A stretch of 5,706 bases of DNA from Tenericutes bacterium ADurb.BinA155 (GTDB taxonomy: Bacteria > Bacillota_I > Bacilli_A > RFN20 > CAG-826), in contig MVZL01000085.1 in the NCBI GenBank assembly GCA_002068375.1, positions 1-5,706 of the forward strand, given 5' to 3'. Positions 5,602-5,706 of this stretch are shown here, one piece after another; the stretch's first letter is position 1, and each line of letters starts with the position of its first letter. Made by a program: the position numbers and the translations under genes. The notes under the pieces are model-generated. The model was not told where the DNA came from. It searched no databases and saw only the letters and a program-made list of their open reading frames with translations.

Positions 5602-5706
5602 ATGAAGAAATGTCCGAAGTGCGGCGCCGAAAATAAAGACGACGTTCTTTATTGTTCGCAATGCGGCTCGAAGTTTGATCAAATTCCGGCGAAAGCGCCT
5701 CAAAAG
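5602..5706 (+). CDS. Zinc-ribbon protein, N-terminal 35 residues (partial)
   Basis: The reading frame is open to the window end and begins with a zinc ribbon: CPKCG at 4-8 and CSQCG at 18-22, so Cys4, Cys7, Cys18 and Cys21 would bind one zinc ion. After this the sequence becomes a linker rich in Pro, Ala and Lys (QIPAKAPQK). Short N-terminal ribbons of this kind often precede membrane or extracellular domains in Bacillota, but the rest of the protein is outside the window, so the function is unknown. The start is supported by AAAGGGGG about six bases upstream and a TATAAT box. It is divergent from the zinc-responsive operon across a 148-base gap; the ribbon alone is not evidence of a role in zinc homeostasis. 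Confidence 0.75.
   Translation, partial: MKKCPKCGAENKDDVLYCSQCGSKFDQIPAKAPQK

Noticed and set aside
5509..5703. 64-codon minus-strand frame at the right end
   Set aside because: It covers the divergent promoters and is antisense to the zinc-ribbon gene; no ribosome binding site.

Overview
The window is about half G+C. Every complete gene reads on the minus strand. Strong AGGAGG-type ribosome binding sites and TATAAT promoters suggest a Bacillota-like bacterium. TGA ends the zinc pump and the small membrane protein, and Trp residues in the translated genes that I checked are TGG, so the standard bacterial code applies and a UGA=Trp mollicute is unlikely. I cannot name the organism.

Layout, right to left in the direction of transcription. 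(1) 5602-5706, plus strand: the first 35 codons of a zinc-ribbon protein, cut by the window end. (2) 5454-5601: a divergent control region with a strong minus-strand promoter and two matching inverted repeats of the SmtB/ArsR operator type. (3) 5453-3233: a two-gene operon encoding an SmtB-like regulator with an alpha-5 zinc site and a Zn/Cd/Pb-type P1B ATPase lacking the usual N-terminal metal-binding domain. Together these form a metal-responsive efflux unit: metal releases the repressor and the pump exports the metal. (4) 3232-3038: a 195-base leader with a possible promoter, a long hairpin and a competing hairpin that would bury the ribosome binding site of the next gene. (5) 3037-338: a full-length MgtA-type P3B magnesium-transport ATPase. 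(6) 336-208: a 42-residue single-pass membrane protein whose start lies one base past the mgtA stop. (7) 215-165: a possible terminator. (8) 163-43: the promoter and leader of rplK, carrying a fold that resembles the L1-binding region of 23S rRNA. (9) 42-1: the first 14 codons of ribosomal protein L11.

The region therefore holds two cation-pump units, zinc-type efflux and magnesium uptake, next to the start of a ribosomal protein operon. The least expected elements are the tiny membrane protein coupled to mgtA and the mgtA leader, which does not look like the M-box magnesium riboswitch but has two mutually exclusive folds around the ribosome binding site. I saw no CRISPR array, insertion sequence, tRNA or rRNA.
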